The position numbers and the translations under genes are program-made. Below the pieces are notes generated by a model. It saw only the letters and a list, made by a program, of their open reading frames with translations. It was not told the DNA's origin and did no database searches. 64,000 bases of DNA from contig NC_057920.1 in NCBI RefSeq assembly GCF_018873765.1, positions 14,831,307 through 14,895,306 of the forward strand. Direction: 5' to 3'. Positions 1 through 10,325 of this stretch are shown here, one piece after another. The first letter of the stretch is position 1; every line of letters starts with the position of its first letter. The stretch is from Telopea speciosissima (taxonomy: Eukaryota > Streptophyta > Magnoliopsida > Proteales > Proteaceae).

Positions 1-1207
1 CTAGTTCTTACTAAGTCCTATCGGTTCTACATAGATCCTAGTATAATTATAGTTTTTATTTCTAGAATCTTTCTAGAACCCTTAACTGCTTTATTCCCAC
101 TAATAAAATATCCAACCACACAATTTGATGTGGAAGGCTAATAAATAACATTCACACTTCTTAAAATCCAAAAGTACAGAAAATTTTATCCATGGTTAGC
201 ATGGTTCGATATCGATTGTGAACCTCTACCAAATATGACAAGAAATCTTCAGGCTCTTAACAGAAAATGTTGAGTTAGCTTCATGTATTAAGTAAATATA
301 TAATCAACCCCAAAGCCCTCCAACTCTATCACGAATCATATCTTTTAACAATTGTAAGTTGTCAAATCCTTTCTCACTATCCTAGACCAGATACTTTCAA
401 GCCCTAGTTCTTTAGTGCTTCAACCTGTATCAAATCACTTTGCTGTCATTATTCTCTGATGTGGTGCAAAAGACCAAATCCTCTACTATATAACTCAGAT
501 CTACATGATGCATATGACTAGATGCTAATATTTGTTGTTGTTCTAATATATTGTCAAAAAATTACAGTTTCACTTGACTTCTGCCTAGTTCCCGATATTC
601 ATGGTTACATCACTAAAACACCAAAACGATATACCTAGGTCACAACTAAAATTTTGACCACTTCCATAGACTTTTCTCTTTTCATGGACCCAAACTATAA
701 TAAACCAAAGTAATAGAGAATATGGGATAACCTTTGATGAGTCCAATGCATCAAAATTCACAGTTAAAAAGCCACAAACGTTGAACATTTTTATATTGTA
801 CCATCATCAAATGTATATTACTATGAAAATAGTACCTGAACTTTCAATCACATACCAATGGAAAGCATCAAAGTTACAAAAGGAGCCTAAGTATACAGTA
901 TCAACAATATAGGACATTATCGTGATAAGTATGATACCAACCACAAGAACATATGGCCATTTTGTAATATGAAGTGCAATCTTTAATAATTCAACATACG
1001 TCTAGAGCACACTTAATTCAAAAATAAAATCTAAACTTCGACTTTTAATTTAAAACAGAAGAAAAAAAATTGAATTTTATCTACAGATTTCCATCTTCTA
1101 TTGGCCATCTCTCGTTTCTAAAAATAACTGCGCTGAGTTACAAGTCAATAGGGTCAACTTTAAGTCAAAGGGGCTCCCAAAGGGTATTTTCATGTCCCAG
1201 GTGGTCC
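1..1207. other. AT-rich DNA, probably intron of the BBR-like gene
   Basis: No coding region, RNA gene or clear repeat boundary is visible. The BBR-like gene on the minus strand has a phase-0 donor at 5820 and its remaining exons were not found down to position 1. This stretch is therefore probably part of one large intron, or lies within or beyond that gene's 3' part. Short open frames at 585-788 and 1070-1328 lack recognisable protein character. Confidence 0.4.
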
Positions 1208-1212
1208 TTCGG

Positions 1213-1655
1213 TGGTGGAGGGCTGTTTGGAAAGAGGAAAAATCTGAGAAGGGGTTATTAAAGTTGCAAGGGAGAGGGGAAATCGCATAAGAAGAGGGGG
1301 GGGGGAAGGAACACACAAAACCAGCCACGCAGTCTCTTCACAAATACAAACTCAATTCATCTTTTTCAATCTATTCAATGATGGGAAAATACACCATATA
1401 TAAAGAGAAATAAAAGACTCCTAAAAATAAAGACTAACTCTCTAACAAGGAAACTAAGAACAATTGGGAAACCAAATACCCTACGTAGCTAACTTCTAAA
1501 ATAAACAGAATAAAATAAACTAAAAGACATTATTTCCCCAAATAACATAAATTCAAAAAATCCTACTAGATCCAAAAACTCAAACAGGATTTGGTTCATC
1601 TCCATCTAGATACACAAATGGGTTTGGGTCGGTTCAAGGTAGATAACTTGCATCA
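1213..1655 (-). repeat. 3' LTR of the non-autonomous retrotransposon
   Basis: This 443-bp LTR has TG...CA ends on the minus strand and directly follows the purine-rich tract at 1656-1667. Long colinear blocks match 3247-3657 and 5172-5380, for example the stretch starting 'ggaaactaa' near 1448. The internal open frame ends a few codons inside it, at 1634. Confidence 0.8.
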
Positions 1656-2044
1656 ATTCCCCCAGTGTTGAGAAAAACTCGCCCACGAGTTTTGTAAAAC
1701 AAGAGAATCAGCACCACTCGATTGGAATCCACAAATATAAACTTTGATGGGGCGATGATGCAATGCATCTCATGATCAACTGTCATGATCTTCTGATGAT
1801 CGTTAACAAACGACATCTCTTCGACGGGAATTTGATCGTTGGGTTTCACAAATGAAATCGGATTGTCGATCAATTCTTCAATTGCAACCTTGATCTGACC
1901 ATTAGCTTGATTGTCATGTTCGTTGGCCACCACTGATCCGCCTTTTGAAGATTCTATCATGATTGACACCTTATCATAGAAGCGATTATTATTGTCGGCA
2001 AGCTCCCAACAACCTATCTTGAAATCAAGAAGGCAAGAAGCCAT
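1634..2044 (-). CDS. 136-aa open frame inside the LTR retrotransposon, unknown function
   Basis: An uninterrupted 136-codon frame starts MASCLLDFKIGC and ends GGIDASYLP, with its stop inside the downstream LTR. It has no gag zinc knuckle, protease, RT or integrase motif. It holds an acidic, hydrophobic central part and a basic stretch KTRGRVF near the end. Its place just upstream of the polypurine tract is where a retrotransposon's last internal sequence lies. It may be a relic of a longer polyprotein or a conserved spacer. I do not recognise the family, and whether it is translated is unknown. Confidence 0.35.
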   Translation of the reverse strand: MASCLLDFKIGCWELADNNNRFYDKVSIMIESSKGGSVVANEHDNQANGQIKVAIEELIDNPISFVKPNDQIPVEEMSFVNDHQKIMTVDHEMHCIIAPSKFIFVDSNRVVLILLFYKTRGRVFLNTGGIDASYLP

Positions 2045-3246
2045 GTATGAAGATTACAAAGTTGTTTTTGCAATTTATGAAAACTATCTCTGATCAAAAG
2101 GAGTAACTCGTACCGATCAACCTCCATGATATAGCCTCAGGTTCGGCTTTGCTGTAAATAAATCTTTAAGGGCTATTGGGACATCAGAATAAGGATATGA
2201 AATAAGGTTAAGAATTATAGATGGAGGGCAAACTAGGAATTGAGGCTAAAATAAGGAAAGGTGGAATAAAATGGCACGGGTATAAAAGGAAAATATTTAT
2301 TTTTTTAACACAATGTGGATGACATAGGAAGGGGGTAAATCTGGAAAAGAAAAATAAGGCTAAAGTGTAAGTGGGGCTTACAGGGGGATAGTTTGGGAAA
2401 TAAAAAGGAAAAACTTAAAGATAAAGGAGCAAAAGGGAATTGGGAGAGGGATATCATGTTTGAGAGGAACTCACTCTCAGAAGACCGAGAAGGAAGGGAG
2501 CTCCGCGACTTCAGAAGACGGCAAAGAGGCGAGGGAGCCGACCAATCTAGAGAATGGGAATCAACTCGCAGCGGGAAGAAGGAAAAATCAGGTACGATTT
2601 CTCTTTCTTTCTTTTTTTTAGATTCCTCTTCTGGGTCGATCAAGGTCAGGGTAATGAGGGAATAGGGGGCGCTCCAGACGGTGAAAGTGGTTCTGTGGAA
2701 TCGAAGGAGGTGGTTCTGGGTTTCTGGTTAGGGTTGGATTTGATATTAGGGTATGCAGTTTCAGCGGAAGATGGCCTTTTTTTTTTTTGAGGGAGTCAAA
2801 GGGTTAGGGTTGCCGTCGGTTGGAGTTTCAATGGAGTCGAAGGAATGGGGTGGGGTTACTGGATGCAGTGGGAATCAATGGAGAGGTAGGGTTGTGTAGT
2901 ATTTGTGGGATGCGGCTGGGGATTGTTGTGGATTTCAATGGGGGGTTTTTTTTTTGGGGGGGGGGGGGTGGGATGGAGCTGGGGATTGTTGTGGATTTCA
3001 GTGGGGTTTTTTTTTTTTTTTTGGGGGGGGGGGTAGATCCTAAATGGTTGCAGCGGTAAGGGAAGAAGATAGGATTAGTTTTCTAGTCTGGAGAGGGGGG
3101 TTGTGATAATCAGAGGATTGGGTTGGGGGTTTGGCTGATGTCGTAGGGTTGGGGTTTGCTGCCCCTTTTTTTCAATGCTGATGGCAGAAACAGAACAGGA
3201 CAAAATTTTGGGGAAGGAGATGGATCCTTCGACTCAGATACCAAAT
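2045..3246. other. Interior of the LTR element with G-rich and homopolymer tracts
   Basis: No gag-pol protein can be read. The segment has purine-rich DNA (2390-2680) and two near-identical units around 2905-3045. Each unit has a run of G following a run of T and the phrase 'tggggattgttgtggattt', so this is a short tandem duplication. The primer-site-like sequence is at the 3230-3246 end. Confidence 0.5.
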
Positions 3247-3659
3247 TGGTGGAGGGCCAGTTAGGAGAGGGGAAGAAATCTGAGAAAGGAATATCAAAGT
3301 TGCAGGGAGAGGGGAAATCGTATAAGAAGAAGGGGGAAGGAACGTACAAAACCAGCCATGCAGTTTCTTCACAAACACAAACTTAATTCATCTTTTTCAA
3401 TCTATTCAACAATGGGAAATTACACCATATATAAAGAGAAATAAAAGACTCCTAAAAATAAAGACCAACTCTCTAACTAGGAAACTTATTCATATAAGGA
3501 AACTAATAACAATTGGGAAACCAAATACCCTACGTAGCGAACTTCTAAAATAAACTAAAAGACATTATTTCCCAAATAATCTAAATTCCTAAAGTTTGAG
3601 AAATAAAAGACTCCTAAAAATAAAGACCAACTCTCTAACTAGGAAACTTATTTATATAA

Positions 3660-5171
3660 GGCCATCTTTGGTATAGTTTTTATTTTTGATTTTTGCCTTA
3701 AAAACGTTTTTGGTTGCGTTTGGTATGGTTTATGGAGCCTGTTTCTATTTAAAAAAGAGTGAAAAAAATCAAAAACCAAAAATAGATCGAAAGCCGTTTA
3801 TGGTTTTTGGCCAAAAATCACTTTTGACCATTTATGCGGGACTTTAATGAGCACGTGCTCATAGCTCTCAAAATCGAAGGGTGAAAGCGTCTTTTCATCG
3901 TTTAATTAGAATTATCAAACCTCCTGCTCCTTTTCCTCGTCATCCTCCTCTTTCTTCTTCTTCTTCTTCTTCTTCTTCTTCTTTCTGCAACCCATCCGCC
4001 ATCGGTACCCAATAGTTGTTTACCCCTTTATGATGACGGATACGACGGAGGATTTGATCTTTGTCGAGGGTCTCTAAAGTTTGAGAAGGTTTCAGGTAAA
4101 GGCAGCTGCTCACTGTGTTTAGGGTTTCTGCTTCTTCTCTTTCCTTTGAGTTGGATTTTCCACTTGTGAGTGTACACTTTGAAGCTAAAGAGGGTTTATT
4201 TCTTTATAGGACTCGAGGGGAGTGTGTCTCTGTGATCTCTGCGTCTTAGTGTCACTGCGATTAATAGATCTAAGGCCTAATGGAACATTTTTATAGGGTT
4301 GGTTGATCGGTGGCTTTGGGCTTTTTTCTGAGTGGAAGTACACTTCCAAAGAATAGCCTAAAGATAATACTGGAGGGTTGTAAAGACCTGATTCTATTGG
4401 ATGCAAGGAATTGCAGTGGTTTTGAAGAGGATGAGGAAGAGATATTGAAGATGGCATCTCAAATCAAGACATCCATTTTTTGATGGTTCAGTATCTTTCT
4501 GTTTGGACCCTTTCAAATCATACTATTACTCCCATTTATTCTATCAAACCATGAAAAATAGCTACTTCGTGTCCAGAATCCTTCAGTCTTTAGCCTCCTG
4601 TAACCCCTTCTTTGAACTATCTGAGTATCTGAACACTTTAGCCCTAACCATAACCACCTCAGAAGCTAGTGAAATCCTCCAAGCCCTCGAATTCTTCCGC
4701 TTCTGTTCCTCTTCAATCCCCGGTTATCGACATGATTGCTTCACCGACAATCGACTTCTTACCATTTTGGCCAAGTCGTCTGCACCCGATTCTATCCAAC
4801 TTGTTCATGGGATTGTTGATGAGTTGGAACAATTGGGTATGAGGGGTAGCATTTCCACGGTCAATATCTTTATTTCAATTATTTTTCTATTCTTTTAATT
4901 GAATTGACTGTATCAATTTGATTAATCTGGGCTTCTTCTCATTCCTTTCTGTTTTCGCAGGAAGGAAGATGGGTGAAGAGGGAATCTCTTCATCCACCAT
5001 TTCTTCAAAAAATTATTCTACACATAGACATACCAATCCATTTATCATTCCACACTCTATTATGTCTAATGTTTACCAAACGATTTTTAGTTTTTGATCA
5101 AAAATAGTTTTCATTAATGATTTTTGTTAAATAGACAAAAATCAAAAATAAAAACTATACCAAAGAGAGCC
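3660..5171. mobile_element. PIF/Harbinger-like element carrying a PPR gene fragment, TSD TAA
   Basis: The left end reads GGCCATCTTTGGTATAG and the complement of the right end reads GGCTCTCTTTGGTATAG. The match continues inward for about 38 bases with few differences. The element is flanked by TAA on both sides (3657-3659 and 5172-5174). A 3-bp TAA/TTA duplication with GGCC..TTTGGT-type ends is typical of PIF/Harbinger and Tourist-like elements. The empty site is visible in the other LTR copy and in the internal LTR duplication near 3497, where 'ataaggaaactaataac' is uninterrupted. No transposase is present. The 1.5-kb body holds a TTC repeat (3954-3981), leader-like sequence and the PPR-like frame. 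Confidence 0.8.
4503..4898 (+). pseudogene. PPR protein N-terminal fragment captured by the transposon
   Basis: The frame (about 120 meaningful residues) contains ALEFFRFCSSSIPGYRHDCF, then NRLLTILAKS and DSIQLVHGIVDELEQLGMRG. This resembles the region before and into the first helices of plant P-class pentatricopeptide repeat proteins, organelle RNA-binding factors. Similarity stops near 4865 after 'STVNI', where the frame runs into TTT-rich sequence; a possible acceptor 'tttcgcag' follows at about 4961. Only one partial repeat is present, against ten or more in a functional PPR protein. It is therefore a captured 5' gene piece, possibly with its leader, not a working gene. The assignment rests on pattern, not alignment. 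Confidence 0.55.
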
Positions 5172-5820
5172 TAAGGAAACTAATAACAATTGGGAAACCA
5201 AATACCCTACGTAGAGAACTTCTAAAATCAACATAATAAAATAACCTAAAAGACATTATTTCCCAAATAACCTAAATTCCTATTATCCTACTAGATCCAA
5301 AAACTCAAACATAACCCAGTTCATCTCCATCAGGATACCCGAATGGGTTTGGGTTGGTCGAAGGTAGTGCACCTGCATCATTCGGACATTCCATTCTAGG
5401 TTCTATTGGATTGTAGGAGATATTTAGGGATTAAGCATTGACAGATTTTCACAAGTAGCAGTAGATCTAGTGCTTGGAGCTGTAATTCTCTTTGCTATTC
5501 TGTCTTTTTTTTAACCTTTTCTTACTAAATTTACATGTTAATCAAAAAGATTGTAATAATGCTAACAAAGATGACCTTTAACATAGATACAAACAGATAA
5601 GACAGATTGAAATAGAGATAAAAAGCTGGTAATGAAGGAAAAACTTATACTCACAATGATATTTAAGTAGGCGAGTATAATGTGTTTTAAGAATCAAACA
5701 TCTTCTGCCTAAAGCTAAGAATTTCATGTCTATATTTTAAAACATGTGACAATGATCAGATGACGGTGATGACATATAATAGCCACAACCTGATGTTTAA
5801 ACCAAGGGAAAGCAAACTAC

Positions 5821-6795
5821 CTGAGAGTTACTACCATGGTCTTCAGTGTCTTCTGCCTCCCCTAAAATGAACAATAAATGGAAGAAACTCCAATGAGCAA
5901 CCAAAAGAGCAAAAGGGAAAAAGAAGACAGTGCTATTGACACAGCAATTTAACTAGAAATCAGAACACTCAATCGCACCTTTTACCCAAATGTTTTCATA
6001 TAAGGCAGATAGAGGGTTCAGAGTGAATAACAAAGATAAAAAATAAAAAATAAAAAATAAATCTGGCAATGAAGCAACTGGTGAGCATTAAAATAGTATC
6101 AATATGTCCGTTAAGGATAATTGCTAAACCACTCACAGTCATTTATCCCAGCGAGTGACATTAAATGAACAGCCAATTCTCTCTCTTCAGCTTCTTGGAG
6201 GGCTCTTGCATAGGCTTCATCATTATCGAATTCATTACCCTGATCATCATCCGCTTCATCAGCATGGGCATGCACATCAAACGCATCTTCTTCAGCATCA
6301 GTCCCAGCATTTTCATCCTCGTCCTGATCATCATCCTCATCTTCATCAACAAAACTACCAGCATCCGAACTTCCATAATCACTTGCTTCACCGTTCATTC
6401 TCAACATCATATAAGCCCTTTCCTGTCCAAGAAAAACCATCCCCAGTCAAACTTTTTTCATGTCCTCAATTAAAGATACAATTAAAACCACTATCAATCA
6501 AATTGAACGTGCAGATTAGAGCAATTAACTACACAGATAACTTATTAAAAGATTCACCTTGGGAGGGTTCGAATTGAAAATCAAACAAATACAGAAGTTC
6601 TGAAAGAACCTGTTCCTGTAAAGCCCTTGCAAGAGCAAGGTCCGCATCGACCTGGCTGAGGCTTGTGAATGGCGTCCTTGAAGCCTGCCGAGACGCAGGC
6701 AAATCTGATTCGGGTTCGACTTCAGCTTCCGTCGCAGGATTAGGGTTTTCTTCGTTAGTTTTTGCTTCACCGCCAGCTTCCTTGGCATTGTCCAT
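5821..6795 (-). CDS. BBR: BIG BROTHER-related-type RING E3 ubiquitin ligase, N-terminal exons (partial)
   Basis: Three exons can be joined: 6795-6610, 6422-6137 and 5861-5821 (513 nt, 171 codons, ending in phase 0). Each has GT/AG borders; the first junction joins ALQEQ to ERAYMM. The protein begins MDNAKEAGGEAKT and contains PFTSLSQVDADLALARALQE, a long Asp/Glu-rich acidic segment (about residues 75-130) and NDEAYARALQEAEERELA. This order (DLALA-RALQEQ-ERAYMM, acidic stretch, second ARALQEAEER) matches Arabidopsis BIG BROTHER-RELATED. That family ends in a C-terminal RING-H2 domain and ubiquitinates substrates in organ-growth control. The RING exons were not found from 1 to 5820 and presumably lie beyond the left edge, giving an intron of at least 5.8 kb that hosts the LTR element. 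Arabidopsis BBR is about 340 aa, so half is missing. Start is the first ATG before the conserved block. Confidence 0.8.
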
Positions 6796-7340
6796 AATCT
6801 CAGAGCAAGAGGGAGCAGGGAACCCTAGAATATAGCAGGCAAAAGTGATGAAAAAGAGAAATACAGAGCATTCAAATCGAGAGACTTGGGATGTTCAATT
6901 GTATTGTATCAGAAATATATATATAGGTATCAAGAAATTTAGAAGAAACACTCTAAACAGAGAGAGAGAGAGAGTTGAATCGAAGGAGTACTATTTGATT
7001 TCGTGTAGGAATCCACAACCACAATGGTGATATATACGAGAATTAGAGTCTGTAATCTGTACACGATTAGTTTAATTAATTGCTTTTGCGGAAATAATCC
7101 ATAATGTGAGCTTGACTGGTAAGAGTCGTGAGACGGTGCTGTGTTCTGAAAAGTTGGATTCGAATCCGACGGTACTAAACGTATTTGCATAAACTGCCTT
7201 AGATACCTATCCAGCTGTTGATAGCTCGGCAGCGGCTATACTTCCATTAAAATGAAAATTATGAATTAACCCCTAAATTAGAAAGGAGAATATGAGAAAG
7301 CATCATAGGGAGATTCCAACGGGTATCATGGGCCGATTTC
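6796..7340. promoter_or_regulatory. Upstream region of the BBR-like gene (5' UTR and promoter side)
   Basis: This lies directly 5' of the minus-strand start codon. It includes an (AG)n microsatellite at about 6959-6974 within the probable leader and AT-rich DNA near 6905-6925. No TATA box can be fixed with confidence. It also holds the tRNA-like motif described separately. Confidence 0.35.
7104..7177 (+). other. tRNA-like A-box/B-box pair, possible SINE head or tRNA relic
   Basis: The phrase 'tgagcttgactgg' resembles a tRNA D-arm/A-box. It is followed about 40 bases later by 'ggattcgaatcc' (7156-7167), resembling a B-box and flanked by a possible five-pair stem (gttgg/ccgac). The T-loop would be eight rather than seven bases and no acceptor stem closes, so this is not a functional tRNA gene. 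It may be a SINE head or a decayed tRNA. Confidence 0.3.
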
Positions 7341-7860
7341 TGCAGACTTAGGCCCACGAGCACCGTGTGGACTGGTAGTCTGGTATAGCCCATTGTAGTT
7401 TTAAGCACCTACAAAATTTCTTCCCATTGGCATTGTCTAGTATAAGAGCAGAAAGAGCCTCCAGAAGACTAATATACACAGATGGATCTTCTAGTAAGAG
7501 TGTAGAAACCCAACCAGAAAATCTGCACAATTATTGATCTCTCTAACATGATGTATGAAGACACAGCTCGTGAATATCATCAACCAATCCAATAATGTGC
7601 CATGGAATCTAGAATCGACCTATGAGCATTTGCACCGCCACTATGGAGTCTGATCGTATATGAATCTGACGGAGGTTCAACAACTAATGGAATGCTAAGC
7701 AGGGCACGCACGAATCCTGATGCTATGAATGTTTGAAGTCTAATAGGACTTGGACATGGATCGGCATTGGCCTCTTCCAATTTCATCCTGAATTGAGTCT
7801 GCCAAGTTTGAGCATATAAAGGAATATGGAAAATCAAGTTTTCTAACTTGACTCATTTGT
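7340..7860 (-). mobile_element. L1-type LINE RNase H remnant
   Basis: Minus-strand translation over stops and frame changes gives LRQIHIRSDSIVAVQMLIG, resembling the plant L1 RNase H segment with its conserved 'xSDS..A...L' core. A few later phrases such as IIGLVDDIHELCLH fit the same domain. Several stop codons are present and no ends can be defined. It is a decayed fragment on the BBR-like gene's upstream side. Confidence 0.5.
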
Positions 7861-7925
7861 TCAAAAACCTAGTGGGTCGACTCAGTTAAATCTAGTCAGG
7901 ACGAGTCATGTTTTAATTTTTTTTA

Positions 7926-8627
7926 TATGGTACTTTTGGAGAGCCAGGAACGATCTCATCTACAATAAATTTTCTTGGTCTCCCATGGATGTTATTAAAG
8001 CTACTAATTAAGCTTTTCAAGAATTCCAGCAGGTTAATTTACATCCATCCATCACTTCTATTCCTACAGAGTCTTCTCTATCTCCTATTCAGTCATTGGC
8101 TGCTAAATGGACTCCTCCCTTGGCTCCTTGGGTTAAATTGAATGTTGATGCTGGCTGAAACAAAGGTTCGAATAATGGTGATCATCCGAGATCACTTTGG
8201 CCTTCCTCTCTCGACGTATTCATTTGGGGTTCAATGCGACTCAACCTTTATTGGGGAAGCTATAGCCATTTGTTCTGGGCTCTTGCCTGCAATTAGGGGT
8301 GGCCTCAAGAAGGTTTTGGTGGAATTTGACTGCTCCAGTTTAATCAACCAAATCGCTTCTTCTAATCCAGATATTGCTATTAGCAGCATTTTCCATGATA
8401 TTGTTCTTTTACAAAAATCTTTTGATGATTGTTCTTTCTCCTTTGTTCCAAGGTCTGTCAATTCTGTGGCTGATTCCTTGGCCAGGTCGGCCCTTTCGGT
8501 GGAGTCCCTGAAAGTTTGGCCTCTTACCACTCCTTGGCTTCTACGTCTGTGTGAAGCAGAAGCCATTGGTTGTACTAGCTCCTTTTGTCAATGAAATTTC
8601 TCTTTACCCAAAAAAAAAAAAAAAAAG
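7926..8627 (+). mobile_element. 5'-truncated L1 LINE, 3' end with RNase H and poly(A)
   Basis: Plus-strand translation begins TFWRARNDLIYNKFSW and aligns with WKARKDMIFNAKSW in the L1 at 42358. It then gives PWVKLNVDAG and the RNase H part (8142-8594), including GEAIAICSGL, VLVEFDCSSLINQI and SFVPRSVNSVADSLARSAL. The element ends with 'ctctttaccc' followed by about 16 A (8611-8626), the 3' end style of the other plus-strand L1. A stop interrupts AFQEF and a frameshift lies near 8155. It is a dead, 5'-truncated retrocopy. No target duplication could be fixed. Confidence 0.8.
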
Positions 8628-9090
8628 AGTATTTAAATTTAAATGTAATTAAATAATAAAGATCATAGCAAATATAAAAAAAGAAAAAAAGAAAATCACA
8701 TATCAATGATTTATGAATTTATTTTTTTTTCATTTACCAAGAAGAGTAGTTGAGAGGATATACGAGGCAGGGAACGTCATGTGTCCTCCACCTCACCTCT
8801 TTAGGGAGAGAGAGAGAGAGAGAAACAAATAAAGAGTTGCCTAAGACCCACATAAAACATAAAATTGACTCCATGACCACTCACCGGGGAAATTGGTCGA
8901 ACCGTCAATCTGATTGTGGTTCAATGTTTGGTCTTGAGAAGGTGTCAACCCGGTCCCCCCGGTTAAAATGGTCTCCTTATTACTTGGCCAAACTAAATAT
9001 AGCACATGCAACTAAATAAGCCAAATAAAATACAAGAAATAAAAGATAGGGTTTATGGCACATACCTGGAGCTTTTGGCTATATAACAAG
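8628..9090. other. Intergenic DNA, no gene recognised
   Basis: AT-rich DNA with a short GA repeat at about 8806-8822. Nothing coding or with clear repeat borders is visible. The small open frame at 8750-9019 lacks family features. Confidence 0.4.
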
Positions 9091-9250
9091 GGTTAAATGA
9101 GCATGCACCCCCGAAATCGTCCCAATATTCCACATGCCCCCTAAGATTCTGATAATTTCACACACACCCCTTGAAAATATCATGGGCACCCCCTACTTTT
9201 CAAATTAATCTCATTTAAATCCACGCCATTAATATCAGGCGTTATACGTT
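9091..9250 (+). repeat. Left terminal inverted repeat of the Pack-MULE-like element
   Basis: It begins GGTTAAATGAGCATGC and pairs with the complement of 10778-10934, which begins GGTTAAATACACATGC. Several 12-20 base blocks are identical. Similarity fades near 9250. Confidence 0.7.
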
Positions 9251-9591
9251 AAAAATTTATTTTATTGGCCAAACTACCCTTTCTTCTAACCACCCTATAA
9301 TTTGAAAAGACATTTTTGCCCAACCCTCATCTTCTTCTTTTACAATCCCACACAATCAAACCCTAAAATTATCCAATCACCCACAGTAACAATGCTTATT
9401 AAAACGAGCATCATCATCATCATAAAAAAGTTCCAAAAAAAAAAAAAAAAAGTGGAACAGGCACTCTAAAATCCCATCTCCATTCTAAAATTTGATGCTA
9501 AATCTAGGGTTTTAAAAATCATTGTGCTCCACAAACGATGAGTGGAGGAGGGTCTGAACACCTTAATCGTCGGGAATCGGGGGAACAAGCC

Positions 9592-9985
9592 ATGAGAAAG
9601 GACAAACAACCGGCGGCCGTCATCGGCAAATTCTTTGTATGCTTCGAGACCAAACCCTTGGTGGCTACATGGGTGGTGGTGACGATGGTCATGATGATTT
9701 GGAACCTCCAGCCCTACTACGACAACTTTCTCTCCTGCACCAGCCACTGATCTTCCTCCGCCACATCCACCGCCACGTCTTTTCACCCAATTTCTCCATT
9801 AAACCTTCGGATGAAAAGAAGAAGTTGTTGTCCACCGCCCTCAGCCCGAAACCCTCCCCACCGAAAGCGGCCGACCCAAACAAGTGTCTCTTCTACTCTT
9901 ACGGCAACGCCGCCTCTTTGTTCGTCCAAATGGGTGCTTACCATGGCGGTCCCCAAACCTTCGCCATCGTTGGCACACAGCAATT
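9592..9985 (+). pseudogene. Galactan beta-1,4-galactosyltransferase (GALS-type, GT92) 5' fragment
   Basis: The fragment starts MRKDKQPAAVIGKFFVCFE, continues TKPLVATWVVVTMVMMIWNL and QPYYDNF, then stops at 9748-9750. Another frame from about 9740 continues with ADPNKCLFYSYGNAASLFVQ and MGAYHGGPQTFAIVG. This is the N-terminal layout of plant GALS proteins: a short cytosolic tail, one membrane anchor, a variable stem, and the start of the luminal domain with a GNAA..F..MGAYRGGP-like signature. GALS enzymes extend pectic galactan from UDP-galactose in the Golgi. Only about 130 residues remain, with a frameshift, so it is not functional. Similarity ends near 9975. Confidence 0.65.
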
Positions 9986-10142
9986 AGAGCTAGGTAATTC
10001 CAATAAATCCAATGATCATAATTCAGAACCGAACAAGATATCAAAAATCTGAGACCCTAAACACACTTAGAAACAAATAGAACAAAGATGAAAGTAAAAT
10101 CAATAAAACAGAGCAGAGCACAAAGTCCAATCTGCTCCATAC

Positions 10143-10325
10143 TTGGTGAAAGATGAGGTTACTGTCGAATTCACCAGCAAGTTCTTTCACTCTTTGAATG
10201 GCCACCTCGGAGGATTTATGGAGATTATCTATAACTGTGGCTTTAAATCCACCTGACAAGAGTTGAAGAACCATGTGGCTGCCGATATATTCAGCACCAC
10301 CAGTGACCAGAATGGTTTTCATCAT
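10143..10325 (-). pseudogene. UDP-glucose 4-epimerase first-exon fragment
   Basis: Sixty-one codons begin [17 protein letters not shown] and include [16 protein letters not shown] and [10 protein letters not shown], ending in FHQ at a retained donor GTATGG (10137-10142). This is the N-terminal NAD-binding part of plant UGE enzymes, which interconvert UDP-glucose and UDP-galactose. The glycine-rich motif normally reads TGGAGYIGSH; here one Gly is Glu (GGAEYIG), expected to harm NAD binding. Only the first exon, some following intron and upstream leader-like DNA were captured. The full enzyme is about 350 residues. It lies tail-to-tail with the GALS-like fragment. Confidence 0.75.

Larger units (their letters stand above)
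1213..5380 (-). mobile_element. Non-autonomous LTR retrotransposon, TSD TTCGG
   Basis: Two direct copies of one sequence bound the element: 1213-1655, and 3247-5380 interrupted by a later insertion. Read on the minus strand both start TGATGCA and end CCACCA. The flanks carry an exact 5-bp direct repeat TTCGG (1208-1212 and 5381-5385). Just inside the upstream LTR the minus strand reads TTTGGTATCTGAGTC, resembling an initiator-Met-tRNA primer site (usual core TGGTATCAGAGC). Just inside the downstream LTR it reads CACTGGGGGAAT, a plausible polypurine tract. The 1.6-kb interior has one open frame of 136 codons and no protease, RT, RNase H or integrase, so it depends on another element. It sits in the third intron of the BBR-like gene in the same orientation. 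The upstream LTR also has an internal duplication around 3430-3656. Confidence 0.85.

Noticed and set aside
6155..6577. 140-codon His-rich plus-strand frame
   Set aside because: It is the antisense of the acidic BBR exon; its His/Leu runs merely mirror Asp/Glu codons.
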